Origin: Acidimicrobiales bacterium | GTDB lineage: Bacteria > Actinomycetota > Acidimicrobiia > Acidimicrobiales > DATDAH01 | Assembly (NCBI GenBank): GCA_016794585.1 | Contig: JAEUJM010000047.1 | Location: 1 to 64,000, forward strand | Length of the DNA stretch: 64,000 nt | Direction: 5' to 3' | In this document: positions 1 through 8,346 of the stretch, piece after piece | Layout of the letters: every line of letters starts with the position of its first letter | Numbering within the stretch: position 1 is the stretch's first letter | Made by a program: the position numbers and the translations under genes | The notes under the pieces: generated by a model | The model's database searches: none | What the model was told of the DNA's origin: nothing | Seen by the model: only the letters and a program-made list of their open reading frames with translations

Positions 1-123
1 ACCACCGCCGCAACCGAGCTCGGCACCCACCCATCGCGCATCAGCGAACTCGAACGAGGCACCCGCCGACCCCGCGAGCTCGAACACCGCTACCGCACCT
101 GGCTCGACCAACAAGCCTCTTGA
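1..123 (+). CDS. C-terminal fragment of a helix-turn-helix protein, possibly a transposase tail
   Basis: The window opens inside this gene; only the last 40 codons before a TGA are visible. The residues look like a short helix-turn-helix (TELGTHPSRISELERG) followed by a basic tail ending in TWLDQQAS. Tails of this sort occur in actinobacterial transposases and in Xre-like proteins. The bases just after the stop (TTCATAGGAGCATC, about 126-139) remind me of sequence that follows some IS110-family transposases, but this is from memory. Function is not established; the missing upstream part would decide it. Confidence 0.4.
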   Translation, partial: TTAATELGTHPSRISELERGTRRPRELEHRYRTWLDQQAS

Positions 124-201
124 CCATTCATAGGAGCATCAAGAAAGAGTGCTGTCGAGGGGTCAGCCTCGGCTCGACCTGGCGCTGATCGAAGCGCCCG
201 T

Positions 202-729
202 TCAGCGGGTCCGGTGGCGCGGGTCGAGGAGCCACGCGCTCGCCCCGGTCATGCAGAGCGAACCGAGGAAGACCAGCCACCAGCCGACGCTCGGAACCGC
301 CCAGAGGTCGGGGTGGGCCCTCGCCCAACCGTCCAGGCGACCGAGGTCGTACACGGCGAGGGCCAACGTGAGGAGCGAACAGGCGAACGCAATCGCGTAG
401 CGCCACGAGCGCAGCGGCCTGACGGCAAGGAACGCGATCGCGGCGATGGCGAGTATCGCGGCGGCCTGGAAGGTCATCGGGTCGACGGCTGGGAGCCCTG
501 GTGGCGTGGCCGTGAACCGCGGGAGGTGGCCGGCGATCGCGACCACGATGCTCGATGCCAGCAGCACGTAGCCGGCGATGGGGATCGAGGGTGCGGCGGG
601 CGGAACCGGCGCAGCGTCGAGCGGCGACTGCGGTTCGATCGGCGCCGCGGGAGCATCGAAGCCCCACCACGCCCACCGGGAGGGGTGTGCGTCGTCCTCG
701 GCGATGCGTCGGCCGGTCCTCACCACCAC
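202..729 (-). CDS. Hypothetical four-pass membrane protein
   Basis: About 175 residues. After a polar Pro/Ala-rich N-terminal stretch there are four hydrophobic segments: one beginning IAGYVLLASS, one MTFQAAAILA, one WRYAIAFACS and one VGWWLVFLGS, ending in a short basic tail. No catalytic motif is visible and I do not recognise the family. Three consecutive GTG codons at 729-721 are possible starts; the first is used here, and the true start is uncertain. It lies 19 bp downstream of another unknown gene on the same strand, so the two may be cotranscribed. Confidence 0.55.
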   Translation of the reverse strand: MVVRTGRRIAEDDAHPSRWAWWGFDAPAAPIEPQSPLDAAPVPPAAPSIPIAGYVLLASSIVVAIAGHLPRFTATPPGLPAVDPMTFQAAAILAIAAIAFLAVRPLRSWRYAIAFACSLLTLALAVYDLGRLDGWARAHPDLWAVPSVGWWLVFLGSLCMTGASAWLLDPRHRTR

Positions 730-748
730 AGTCTGCCGACCCGCCGCC

Positions 749-1243
749 TCACACGCCGCGGAGGTGGCGGAGGGGCGCCACCGGTTCCGGTGTCGGGTCG
801 TCGATCTCGGGCGCCGGGTCGTCGTCCCACGGCATCGCCCGCTCGAGCCACATCGTGTCGAGGTAGGTGGGAAGGTCGGCGCGCCACAGGGCGGTGCGCA
901 GCTCGCACTCGATGAAACGGCCGGCACTGCGGCCACTGGACGCCCAGGCGAAGCGGAAGGCCTGGCCGTCGGGCCCGAGGCAGAGCTCGCCGCCGCCGGC
1001 GTGGTGGCGGTAGATCGAGACGGTGGGCAGGCGGTCGCGGGCCACCGAGCCGAGGAAGTCGAAGTCCTCGATGTAGATCGCCCAGGGGAACTCGTCGATG
1101 CGGCACCGGCGGGCGTAGCCGACGAGGGGCCGCCACCACTCGACGAGCGGTGACTGCGACGGCGGCGGCGTCCAGAGGCGGTGGCGCACCGCGGCGGTGA
1201 TGGGGCAGTCGGCGATGGGCAGGGAGACGACGTGGTTGGGCAT
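749..1243 (-). CDS. Hypothetical soluble protein
   Basis: 164 residues, rich in Trp, Arg and acidic residues, with no signal peptide or membrane segment. The C-terminus is an acidic Pro-rich tail (WDDDPAPEIDDPTPEP). I do not recognise the family. The ATG at 1243 was chosen because a -10-like TACGTT lies six bases upstream, which fits a leaderless transcript; longer in-frame versions read through low-complexity sequence antisense to the phosphatase gene. It is divergent from that gene, with only about 70 bp between the starts. Confidence 0.6.
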   Translation of the reverse strand: MPNHVVSLPIADCPITAAVRHRLWTPPPSQSPLVEWWRPLVGYARRCRIDEFPWAIYIEDFDFLGSVARDRLPTVSIYRHHAGGGELCLGPDGQAFRFAWASSGRSAGRFIECELRTALWRADLPTYLDTMWLERAMPWDDDPAPEIDDPTPEPVAPLRHLRGV

Positions 1244-1249
1244 GCCCCG

Positions 1250-1255
1250 AACGTA
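1250..1255 (-). promoter_or_regulatory. -10 element, leaderless start of the 749-1243 gene
   Basis: TACGTT on the minus strand, six bases before the ATG. There is no Shine-Dalgarno between it and the start. Inferred from the TANNNT pattern that recurs in this window. Confidence 0.5.
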
Positions 1256-1302
1256 CGGAGGGGGTCTGACGGGAATCCCCGCCCTGCCCCGCCGCCGACC
1301 CC

Positions 1303-1308
1303 TAGATT
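1303..1308 (+). promoter_or_regulatory. -10 element, leaderless start of the PhoD-like phosphatase
   Basis: TAGATT ends eight bases before the ATG at 1317, leaving no room for a Shine-Dalgarno and a leader, so the transcript probably begins at or next to the start codon. Confidence 0.5.
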
Positions 1309-1316
1309 CCTCGCCC

Positions 1317-2942
1317 ATGGCGGACACCCCGAGCACCCCGAGCACCCCGAGTACCCCGACCAGACCTGGGATCTCCCGTCGCGCCTTCCTGGTCGGGACC
1401 GTGGCCTCGGGCGCGCTGCTCGCGGTGGGCTGTTCGAGCGACGGCGGCGGCAGCGGCAGCGGGGGAGCGGCGGCCACCACCACGACGCTCCCCGTGCCCG
1501 ACCTCCCCGGCGACCCGTTCACCCTCGGCGTCGCGTCGGGCGACCCTCTGAGCGACTCGGTCATCCTGTGGACCCGTCTCGCTCCCGAGCCCCTCGCCGC
1601 CCGTGGAGGCATGCCGCGTGGCGTCGACGTCCCGGTCCGCTGGGAGCTCCAGACCGCCGACGGCGGCGAGACCGTCGACGAGGGCGTCACCGTCGCCCCG
1701 GCCGACCAAGGCCACACCGTCCACCTCGATGCCCAGGGCCTCGAGCCCGACACCGTCTACCGCTACCGCTTCTCGGTCGGCGACTTCACCTCGAACTGGG
1801 GCCGGGCCCGCACCCTTCCGGCCGAGGGCACGTCGCCCGAGCAGTTCGTCATCGCCCAGGTCAGCTGCGCCCAGTACGACAGCGCCCGCTACGCCGCGTA
1901 CCGGGACCTCGCCGAGCAGGAGCCCGATCTCGTCCTCTGCCTCGGCGACTACCTCTACGAGCATCCCGGCGGCGACGTGCGCCCCGGCGTCATCACGGCC
2001 ATCGACCTGGCCGACTACCGCTACCAGTACGCCCTCTACCGCACGGACCCGCAGCTGCGCCGGGCCCACGCGGTGGCCCCGTGGATCGTCACCTGGGACG
2101 ACCACGAGGTGTCCAACAACTACGTGTCGGACACCCCCGACCCCGAGAGCGAGTCGCCGAACGCGGCGGCGCTGCTGGAGCGGCGGGCCGCGGCCTACCG
2201 GGCCTGGTGGGAGAACATGCCGGTCCGCCTCGACCCGCCCGACGGGCCCGACCTCGCCATCCACCGCCGCTTCGCGGTGGGCGACCTGGCCGCCATCCAC
2301 GTACTCGACACCCGCCAGTACCGCACCCCCCTCGACTGCGAGACCGCGGCCGGCATCTCCGCCGGCCGGCGGTGCGACACCAGCGTCGCCGCGTCCACGA
2401 CCGTCCTCGGCGAGGAGCAGGAGGCCTGGTTGGCCGAGGGGCTCGCCGAGGAGGCGACCTGGCACGTGCTCGCGCAGCAGATCGTCACCCACCAGTGGCG
2501 CTTCGGCCCCGGCGACGACACCGTCTGGAACCTCGACCAGTGGGACGGCTACCCGACGGCCCGCGAGCGCCTCTTCGCCGACCTCGCCGACGCGGCCGGC
2601 GCCCCCGTCGTGCTGACGGGCGACGTCCACACGAGCTGGGCCGCCGACCTGCTCGAGGACTTCGACGACCCCGACTCGGCGCAGGTGGGCGTCGAGCTGG
2701 TCGCTCCGGGCATCGGCTCGTCGGGCGACGCGCTCGCCGGGATCCAGCAGGTGCTCCTCGACAACAACCCGCACATCGTCTACTCCGAGGTGGGCCACCG
2801 GGGCTGGATCAAGAACACCCTCACGCCCGACGACTGGACCGCCGAGTTCCGCCTGGTGGCCGACCACACCGACGCGGCCAGCCCGGTGACCGTCGACGCC
2901 ACCCTCGTCACCCGCCCGGGCGAGGGCTTCACGCCGACCTGA
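1317..2942 (+). CDS. phoD: PhoD-like alkaline phosphatase/phosphodiesterase, Tat lipoprotein
   Basis: 541 residues. The N-terminus carries a Thr/Pro/Ser repeat, a twin-arginine signal (ISRRAFLVG, about 19-27) and a lipobox-like LAVGC (Cys39), so the protein should be exported folded and lipid-anchored. A PhoD N-terminal domain follows (FTLGVASGDPLSDSVILWTR), then the metallophosphatase domain with LCLGDYLYE, TWDDHE and the late LTGDVHTSWAA metal-ligand motif. Family members release phosphate from phosphomonoesters and phosphodiesters outside the cell using Ca/Fe centres. The 3' end overlaps the convergent yaaA gene by 14 bp. Phosphatase class is clear; substrate is not. Confidence 0.9.
   Translation: MADTPSTPSTPSTPTRPGISRRAFLVGTVASGALLAVGCSSDGGGSGSGGAAATTTTLPVPDLPGDPFTLGVASGDPLSDSVILWTRLAPEPLAARGGMPRGVDVPVRWELQTADGGETVDEGVTVAPADQGHTVHLDAQGLEPDTVYRYRFSVGDFTSNWGRARTLPAEGTSPEQFVIAQVSCAQYDSARYAAYRDLAEQEPDLVLCLGDYLYEHPGGDVRPGVITAIDLADYRYQYALYRTDPQLRRAHAVAPWIVTWDDHEVSNNYVSDTPDPESESPNAAALLERRAAAYRAWWENMPVRLDPPDGPDLAIHRRFAVGDLAAIHVLDTRQYRTPLDCETAAGISAGRRCDTSVAASTTVLGEEQEAWLAEGLAEEATWHVLAQQIVTHQWRFGPGDDTVWNLDQWDGYPTARERLFADLADAAGAPVVLTGDVHTSWAADLLEDFDDPDSAQVGVELVAPGIGSSGDALAGIQQVLLDNNPHIVYSEVGHRGWIKNTLTPDDWTAEFRLVADHTDAASPVTVDATLVTRPGEGFTPT
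1326..1361 (+). repeat. Four tandem copies of a 9-bp unit inside the phosphatase signal region
   Basis: Consecutive units ACCCCGAGC, ACCCCGAGC, ACCCCGAGT and ACCCCGACC encode a TPS-like tripeptide repeat just upstream of the twin-arginine motif. The copy number could vary by slippage and would only lengthen the polar n-region. Confidence 0.8.
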
Positions 2943-3645
2943 TCTCCTCCACGTCGAGGAGCAGGGGACCGGCGTCGAACGACGAGAGCACCTCGTCCAC
3001 GTCGTCGCCCAGCAGCAGGGCGCGAGCCAGCTCGCCCTTGGCCGCCTTGGCGCCGTGTCCGCCGGGCTTGCCGTCGGCAGTGGTGAACGCCGGGCGCAGC
3101 AGGCGGTAGCGGGACGGGTCGGGCACCCAGGCGGCCCGGTGCTCGAGGGGCAGCAGGTCGACGACGGTGCGGCGCGCCAGGTGTCGGTTGAGCGCCGCCG
3201 ACAGTGGCTCGCGCCAGAAGGCGTCGAGGCGTCCCAACCCCGGCGGGGCGACCGAGAGCTTGAGGCGGAAGTCGGGGACCGGGTCGCTCCACGCCGTGAG
3301 CCCCGTCAGCGCCGAGACCACGACCACCGAGGACCGGGCCCGCGCCTTGGCCTCCGGGGGCAGATCCGCCGCTCCGAGCGCCGTCCACACGACCCCGGTG
3401 AAGCGCCGCCACGCCGGCAACGTCGGTGCGCCGAGCACGGACCGGTTGGCCTCCCGGGCCCGCTCGAGCAGCTCGCCCCTCGCTCCGAGCAGCTTCTCGC
3501 TGCCGCCGCCGACGGCGACGAGCGCGTCGGCCACGGCCCGGCGTTGCTCGGCCAGGCGCCGGAACCGGCCCGAGGCCGGGTCCCACCCCGCGCCCCGCCC
3601 GCCCGGCGCCTTGCCCTCCGAGGGGGGCAACAGGATGGTCAGCAC
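2929..3645 (-). CDS. yaaA: YaaA family peroxide-stress protein (UPF0246)
   Basis: 238 residues starting at a GTG (3645) that gives the family's typical N-terminus VLTILLPPSEGK; an upstream start would add an unrelated tail. The rest has the mixed, slightly basic make-up of YaaA proteins, with a conserved-looking PDFRLKLSVAPPGLG segment and a late FTTADGK. YaaA binds DNA and limits free iron during hydrogen peroxide stress in E. coli; that role is inferred here. It converges on and overlaps the phosphatase gene by 14 bp. Confidence 0.85.
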   Translation of the reverse strand: MLTILLPPSEGKAPGGRGAGWDPASGRFRRLAEQRRAVADALVAVGGGSEKLLGARGELLERAREANRSVLGAPTLPAWRRFTGVVWTALGAADLPPEAKARARSSVVVVSALTGLTAWSDPVPDFRLKLSVAPPGLGRLDAFWREPLSAALNRHLARRTVVDLLPLEHRAAWVPDPSRYRLLRPAFTTADGKPGGHGAKAAKGELARALLLGDDVDEVLSSFDAGPLLLDVEEIRSA

Positions 3646-3696
3646 CCAGCGATCATGGCCGCACGACCGCATTCCGGTGGAACCCAGGGGATGCGA

Positions 3697-3702
3697 TACC
3701 TT
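3697..3702 (+). promoter_or_regulatory. -10 element and Shine-Dalgarno for the DUF35-thiolase operon
   Basis: TACCTT at 3697-3702 is followed after about 20 bases by a strong Shine-Dalgarno, GGAGG at 3720-3724, six bases before the GTG at 3731. Unlike many genes here, this operon has a true leader. Confidence 0.4.
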
Positions 3703-3730
3703 CGGCCTCCCCGACGACCGGAGGTTGGAC

Positions 3731-4132
3731 GTGGCCGAACAGGTCCCCCTGGTGGACTACCTCGTCTTGGGAGACGAGCCCCACCTGCAGGCGAACGAGT
3801 GCACCGCGTGTGGTGCGCGCTTCTTCGACCGGCGCAACGCGTGCGCCTCGTGTGGCAAGACCGAGTTCACCAAGGCGGCCATCGCCACCGAGGGTGTGCT
3901 GCGGTCGTTCACCATCGTGGCCTTCGCTGCGCCGGGCATCCCCGTGCCCTTCGTGGCCGGCATCATCGACTGCGACGGCACGCAGGTGCGGGCCAACGTC
4001 GTGGACGTCGAGCCCGACCCCGAGCACGTCACCCTGGGCATGAAGCTCAAGCTCACCACCTTCCCGATCGGCGAGGACAGCGCCGGCACCGAAGCGATCG
4101 GCTTCGGCTTCGCACCCCTGGAGGCGAACTGA
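3731..4132 (+). CDS. DUF35 zinc-ribbon/OB-fold protein, thiolase partner
   Basis: 133 residues. The N-terminal zinc ribbon is visible as two CxxC pairs (CTACG and CASCG, about residues 26-42), followed by an OB-fold-like C-terminal half (VLRSFTIVAFAAPGIPVPFVAGIIDCDG). DUF35 proteins form complexes with SCP-x type thiolases or with MaoC hydratases in steroid and fatty-acid side-chain degradation. The stop overlaps the start of the next gene (TGATG), so the two are translationally coupled, which supports a complex with the thiolase. Confidence 0.88.
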   Translation: MAEQVPLVDYLVLGDEPHLQANECTACGARFFDRRNACASCGKTEFTKAAIATEGVLRSFTIVAFAAPGIPVPFVAGIIDCDGTQVRANVVDVEPDPEHVTLGMKLKLTTFPIGEDSAGTEAIGFGFAPLEAN

Positions 4133-5334
4133 TGGCAAGTGACGACATCTGGATCCTCGGCATCACCATGACCAAGTTCGGCAAGCGGCCCGAGGACGAC
4201 GTCGTCGACCTCGCCGCCGAGGCCGCGCTCGGCGCGCTCGCCGACGGCGGGGTCACCATCCAGGAGATGGGCGTGCTGGCCGCCGGCAACCTCATGGGCG
4301 CGGCCGCGGGCATCGGCCAGCAGCTCCAGAAGCAGATCGGCCAGACCGGCATCCCCGTCTACAACGTGGCCAACGCCTGCGCCACCGGGGCCACCGCACT
4401 GCGCACGGCGATCATGGCGGTCAAGGCGGGCGAGTGCGACATGGGCCTGGCCGTCGGTGTGGAGAAGCTCTCCGGTGCCGGCCTGCTCTCCGGCGGCAGC
4501 CGCAAGGAGGACGCCGACACCTGGACGCCCAAGGGTCGCTACGGCGCCGTGGCCGGCCTCGACGGCCGCGTCGGCACCGAGATCATGCCGGGCGTCTTCG
4601 CCCAGGTGGGCATGGAGTACGGCTACGAACACGGCGGCGCCACGTTCGAGCTCTTCGCCCGCATCAGCGAGAAGAACCACTCGCACTCGACGCTCAACCC
4701 GCTGGCCGCCTACTCGAAGGCCATGACCCTCGAGCAGATCATGGGCGACATCATGATCGCCTACCCGAACACCCGGCCGATGTGCTCGGCCAACTGCGAC
4801 GGCGCCGCCGCCGCGGTCGTGGTGTCCGACGCCAAGCTCAAGACCCTCGACCCCGACCAGCGCCGGCGGGCGGTCAAGGTGTCGGCGTCGGTGCTCACCA
4901 GCGATCCCTGGGACGAGGGCTGCCAGCAGCTCCCCAACGTGAACACCCTGACCCGCCGGGCCGCGGTCCAGGCCTACGAGCAGGCCGGCGTGGCCCCCGA
5001 GGATCTCGACCTCGTCGAGCTCCACGACTGCTTCGCCACCGCCGAGCTCGTCCACTACGACAACCTCCAGCTCTGCGCGCCGGGCGAGGCCGTCCCGTTC
5101 TTCGAGTCGGGCGCCACGTGGCGCACGGGCAGCACCCCGGTCAACGTGTCCGGCGGCCTCGAGTCCAAGGGCCACCCGATCGCCGCCACGGGCATCGCCA
5201 ACATCTGGGAGGTGTGCCACCACCTCCGCGGCGAGGCCGGCGACCGCCAGATCGAGGGCGCGAAGGTGGGCCTGGCCCACGTCATCGGCCTCGGCTCGGC
5301 TTGCGGCGTGCACATCCTCGAGAAGGCCGCCTGA
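4132..5334 (+). CDS. SCP-x type thiolase (lipid-transfer/acetyl-CoA acetyltransferase family)
   Basis: 400 residues, full length for the family. The nucleophilic cysteine sits in NACATGATAL (Cys83); the second half has LVELHDCFA and VSGGLESKGHPIAATG, which supply the catalytic histidines. It should cleave a 3-ketoacyl-CoA or a sterol side-chain intermediate, or condense acyl groups. The coupled DUF35 gene before it is the usual arrangement for thiolases of the cholesterol side-chain type (Ltp/FadA5-like). The exact substrate cannot be read from the sequence. Confidence 0.88.
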   Translation: MASDDIWILGITMTKFGKRPEDDVVDLAAEAALGALADGGVTIQEMGVLAAGNLMGAAAGIGQQLQKQIGQTGIPVYNVANACATGATALRTAIMAVKAGECDMGLAVGVEKLSGAGLLSGGSRKEDADTWTPKGRYGAVAGLDGRVGTEIMPGVFAQVGMEYGYEHGGATFELFARISEKNHSHSTLNPLAAYSKAMTLEQIMGDIMIAYPNTRPMCSANCDGAAAAVVVSDAKLKTLDPDQRRRAVKVSASVLTSDPWDEGCQQLPNVNTLTRRAAVQAYEQAGVAPEDLDLVELHDCFATAELVHYDNLQLCAPGEAVPFFESGATWRTGSTPVNVSGGLESKGHPIAATGIANIWEVCHHLRGEAGDRQIEGAKVGLAHVIGLGSACGVHILEKAA

Positions 5335-5353
5335 GCCTGATCGTCTGACGGCT

Positions 5354-5390
5354 CGGCGCCGCCGCCCCCCCGTGCGGGTCGGCGGCGCCG
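5354..5390. terminator. Bidirectional terminator between thiolase and MFS genes
   Basis: Perfect 11-bp stem: CGGCGCCGCCG at 5354-5364 pairs with CGGCGGCGCCG at 5380-5390, with a smaller CCCG/CGGG stem in the loop. It fills the gap between two convergent genes. No U-tract is present, as is common in GC-rich actinobacteria. Confidence 0.65.
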
Positions 5391-5397
5391 GGTCCAC

Positions 5398-6759
5398 TCA
5401 GTCCTCGGCGCCCGCCGGGAAGCTGTCGACGTCGCGCAGGGCGGGGAAGAAGACCCACCACCCGGCGGAGATCAACACGGTGGCGATGCCGCCGAGCACC
5501 ACCGCGCCGCCGGCGCCGAAGAACTGGCCGGCCACGCCGGACTCGAAGGCGCCGAGCTCGTTGGATCCCCCGATGAAGACGTTCTCGACCGCGAGCACCC
5601 GCCCGCGCTTGTCCCGCGGCGTGACCAGGGGGACGAGCGTGGCCCGGATGAACACGCTGATGGCGTCCGACCCGGACAGCACGAGCATGGCCACGAACGC
5701 GACCGCGTAGCTGGTGGTGGCGCCGAGCACGATCGTGCCGAGGCCGAAGATGGCGACGACCACGAGCAGGATGCGCCCCACGTGGCGCTTCAGGGGATGC
5801 CGGGCGAGGCGGAGGGTGACGACGCCGGCGCCGATGCCGCCGGCCGCCCGCAGCCACCCGAGGCCGACGGGGCCCACGCCGAGGCGCTGCTCGGCGAGCG
5901 CCGGCAGCAGGGCGATGGCCCCGCCGAAGAGCACCGCGAAGAGGTCGAGGGAGATGGCCCCGAGCAGGATCGGGGTGCGGCGGATGAAGCGGAGCCCCTC
6001 GAGCGCCTCGTGGCCCACTCGGGCGGGCGCCACCCCGGCCGTCGCCGAGGGCGCTTCGAGGGCTTCGACGGCGGCGGCGTCGACGGGGTCCTCGAGCAGG
6101 GGCGCCCCCCGAAGGAGCGTCTCCTGCGCCTCGGCGGCTTCGGACACCGGGTGGTGGGCGTCGGGGCGGATGCGCACGAGGCTCACCGAGACCGCCGCGG
6201 TGAAGAGCAGCACGGCCATGGCGGCGTACGGCAGGGCCGGGTCGACGGCGTAGAGGGTGCCGCCCAGGACGGGCCCGAAGATGATGGCCAGCTGCCAGGT
6301 GGCGGAGTGGCGGGCGACCAGCCACGGCAGGTCCTCTGGTGCCATCAGGTCGGCCGGCAGCGAGCGGGAGGTGGGGGCGACGAAGGCGCGGGCGGTGCCG
6401 AAGAGCACCACCAGCACGAAGATGGGGGCGACCGCAGTCGGGTCGCTGGCGGCGTACCAGGCCAGGACGACGGCCACCGCCCCCTCGGACAGCGCGCCGA
6501 TGGCGGTGACCCGCCGGCGGTCGAAGCGGTCGGCCACCGAGCCCGTGACGAGGACGAGCAGGAGGGCCGGCGCGAACTCGGCGAGGCCGAGCAGGCCGAG
6601 GTCGATCTCGCGGCCGGTGAGGTCGAACACCTGGATGCCGAGGGCGGTGACGCCGGCGAAGGCCGCCGACGAGGCGCAGAAGACGCTCAGCAACAGCGCG
6701 GTGACCGAGCGGTCCCAGTGGCCGGTCGGCGCGGCCGCCTCGTCGCCCGACTCGCTCAT
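5398..6759 (-). CDS. MFS transporter, EntS/DUF894-like exporter
   Basis: 453 residues with about twelve hydrophobic helices. The N-terminal half has FCASSAAFAGVTALGIQVFDLTG and the MFS loop GSVADRFDRRR between helices 2 and 3; a central polar loop (about 205-245) separates the two six-helix bundles. The layout resembles the EntS/macrolide-efflux group of exporters. The start at 6759 avoids an upstream extension that lacks a ribosome site. Substrate unknown. It is divergent from the sulfatase gene to its right, so the two could share control sequences. Confidence 0.85.
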   Translation of the reverse strand: MSESGDEAAAPTGHWDRSVTALLLSVFCASSAAFAGVTALGIQVFDLTGREIDLGLLGLAEFAPALLLVLVTGSVADRFDRRRVTAIGALSEGAVAVVLAWYAASDPTAVAPIFVLVVLFGTARAFVAPTSRSLPADLMAPEDLPWLVARHSATWQLAIIFGPVLGGTLYAVDPALPYAAMAVLLFTAAVSVSLVRIRPDAHHPVSEAAEAQETLLRGAPLLEDPVDAAAVEALEAPSATAGVAPARVGHEALEGLRFIRRTPILLGAISLDLFAVLFGGAIALLPALAEQRLGVGPVGLGWLRAAGGIGAGVVTLRLARHPLKRHVGRILLVVVAIFGLGTIVLGATTSYAVAFVAMLVLSGSDAISVFIRATLVPLVTPRDKRGRVLAVENVFIGGSNELGAFESGVAGQFFGAGGAVVLGGIATVLISAGWWVFFPALRDVDSFPAGAED

Positions 6760-6854
6760 GCGTGGCTCACCGGCGCATCTTCGCGGGGTCGATGCCAGGC
6801 GGCGAATCCCTTTCGGTGGCAGCATGCGCCCGTGCCGTGCCCCGGGTGCCCGTC

Positions 6855-8303
6855 GTGAGACTCCTCTACGTCGACATCGACACCCTGCGGGCCGACCACC
6901 TGGGCTGTCACGGATACCACCGGGACACGACGCCCACCATCGACGCGCTGGCGGCCGACGGTGTGCGCTTCACCAACGTGTACGCGTCCGACGTGCCGTG
7001 CCTGCCCAGCCGCACCGCGCTGAGCACCGGCAGCTTCGGCATCCGCAACGGCGTGGCCAACCACGGCGGACTCGCCGCCGACCTGCGCCCGGTCGGGGCC
7101 CGGCGGGGCTTCTTCAGCCAGTGGGCGGTCAATGCCTGGGCCAGCCGCTTCTACTGGTCGGGGTGGACTACGGCGTCGATCTCGAGCTTCCCGTTCCGCC
7201 ACTCCGCGACGTGGTGGAACGCCGGGTTCATGGAGTCGATGAACCTCATGCGGGGGATGGGCATCGAGCGGGCGGACCAGGTGCTGCCCAGCGCCCTCGA
7301 CTGGCTGGACCGCCGGGGCCGGGACGACGAGTGGTTCCTCCACGTGCACCTCTGGGACCCGCACACGCCCTACAACACGCCCGAGGACTACGGGAACCCG
7401 TTCGCCGGCGACCCCGTCCCGGCCTGGCACACCGAGGCGGTCCGCGCCCGGAACTGGACCCTGTCCGGGCCGCACTCGGCGCAGGAGCCCTGGGGCTTCC
7501 GCCCCGACGAGTGGGGCGACCCTCCACCCCGCCAGCCCTGGGACGCCTCGTCGATGGACGCGGTCAAGGCCATCTTCGACGGCTACGACGTCGGGGTGCG
7601 CTACGCGGACGACGCGCTGGCCACGCTGCTGGACAAGCTCGACGGCCTCGGAGTGCTGGACGAGACCGCCGTGCTCGTCAGCAGCGACCACGGCGAGGCC
7701 TTCGGGGAGCTGGGGGTCTACGCCGACCACCAGGCCGCGGACGAGGCCACCGCGCACATCCCGGCCGTCCTGCGGTGGCCCGGCGTCGCCCCCTCGGTGC
7801 ACGACGGCCTGCAATACCACCTCGACATCGCGGCCACGACGCTGGCCCTGGCCGGGATCGAGCCCGGCCGTCAGTGGGACGGGAAGGCGGTCGACATCGG
7901 CGGGCCCGGCCGCGAGCACCTGGTCATCTCCCAGGGAGCGTGGTCGTGCCAGCGGGCCGTGCGGTGGGACGACCACCTGTACCTGCGCACCTGGCACGAC
8001 GGCTACCACGGCCATTGGGCCGACGAGATGCTGTTCGACGTCGCCCGCGACCCCCACGAGACCGAGGACCTCGCCCCCTCGGCGCCGGAGCGCACCGCCG
8101 AGGGCGCGCGGCTCCTCGAGACCTGGACGGCCGAGCACCTCGAGCGCAGCGGCCAGGAGGACCCCCTCGACGCCGTGCGCCGCGAAGGCGGGCCGTTCCA
8201 CGTCCGCCACCACCTGGGCCCCTACCTCGAGCGCCTGCGGTCGACGGACCGTGGCGAGTGGGTCGAGGTGCTCCTCGCCCGCCACGCCGACGAGCTGGGC
8301 TGA
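6855..8303 (+). CDS. Sulfatase family hydrolase, cytoplasmic
   Basis: About 482 residues beginning VRLLYVDIDTLRADHLGCHGY, where the Asp pair binds the metal. The formylglycine motif CxPxR is present as CLPSR (about residues 56-60), so a Cys-type sulfatase is expected and needs a formylglycine-generating enzyme, which is not in this window. Other metal ligands are in SSDHGEAFGE. There is no signal peptide. GTG at 6837 and 6846 are alternative starts in frame. Such enzymes hydrolyse sulfate, or sometimes phosphonate, esters; the substrate is not readable. Confidence 0.82.
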   Translation: MRLLYVDIDTLRADHLGCHGYHRDTTPTIDALAADGVRFTNVYASDVPCLPSRTALSTGSFGIRNGVANHGGLAADLRPVGARRGFFSQWAVNAWASRFYWSGWTTASISSFPFRHSATWWNAGFMESMNLMRGMGIERADQVLPSALDWLDRRGRDDEWFLHVHLWDPHTPYNTPEDYGNPFAGDPVPAWHTEAVRARNWTLSGPHSAQEPWGFRPDEWGDPPPRQPWDASSMDAVKAIFDGYDVGVRYADDALATLLDKLDGLGVLDETAVLVSSDHGEAFGELGVYADHQAADEATAHIPAVLRWPGVAPSVHDGLQYHLDIAATTLALAGIEPGRQWDGKAVDIGGPGREHLVISQGAWSCQRAVRWDDHLYLRTWHDGYHGHWADEMLFDVARDPHETEDLAPSAPERTAEGARLLETWTAEHLERSGQEDPLDAVRREGGPFHVRHHLGPYLERLRSTDRGEWVEVLLARHADELG

Positions 8304-8334
8304 GCGCACCCGGCGGGAGAGCGCTGCTCGCACC

Positions 8335-8340
8335 TAGGGT
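8335..8340 (+). promoter_or_regulatory. -10 element, leaderless start of the alpha/beta hydrolase
   Basis: TAGGGT ends six bases before the GTG at 8347, with no Shine-Dalgarno. Confidence 0.45.
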
Positions 8341-8346
8341 CGCGCC

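Noticed and set aside
1302-2867. Long antisense frame (521 codons) over the phosphatase gene
   Set aside because: The plus strand carries a clear PhoD protein with Tat signal and metal motifs; the antisense product has low-complexity Val/Gly/Arg composition, an effect of high GC.
3757-5397. Antisense frame over DUF35 and thiolase
   Set aside because: No family motifs; the thiolase on the plus strand has its catalytic Cys and His residues.
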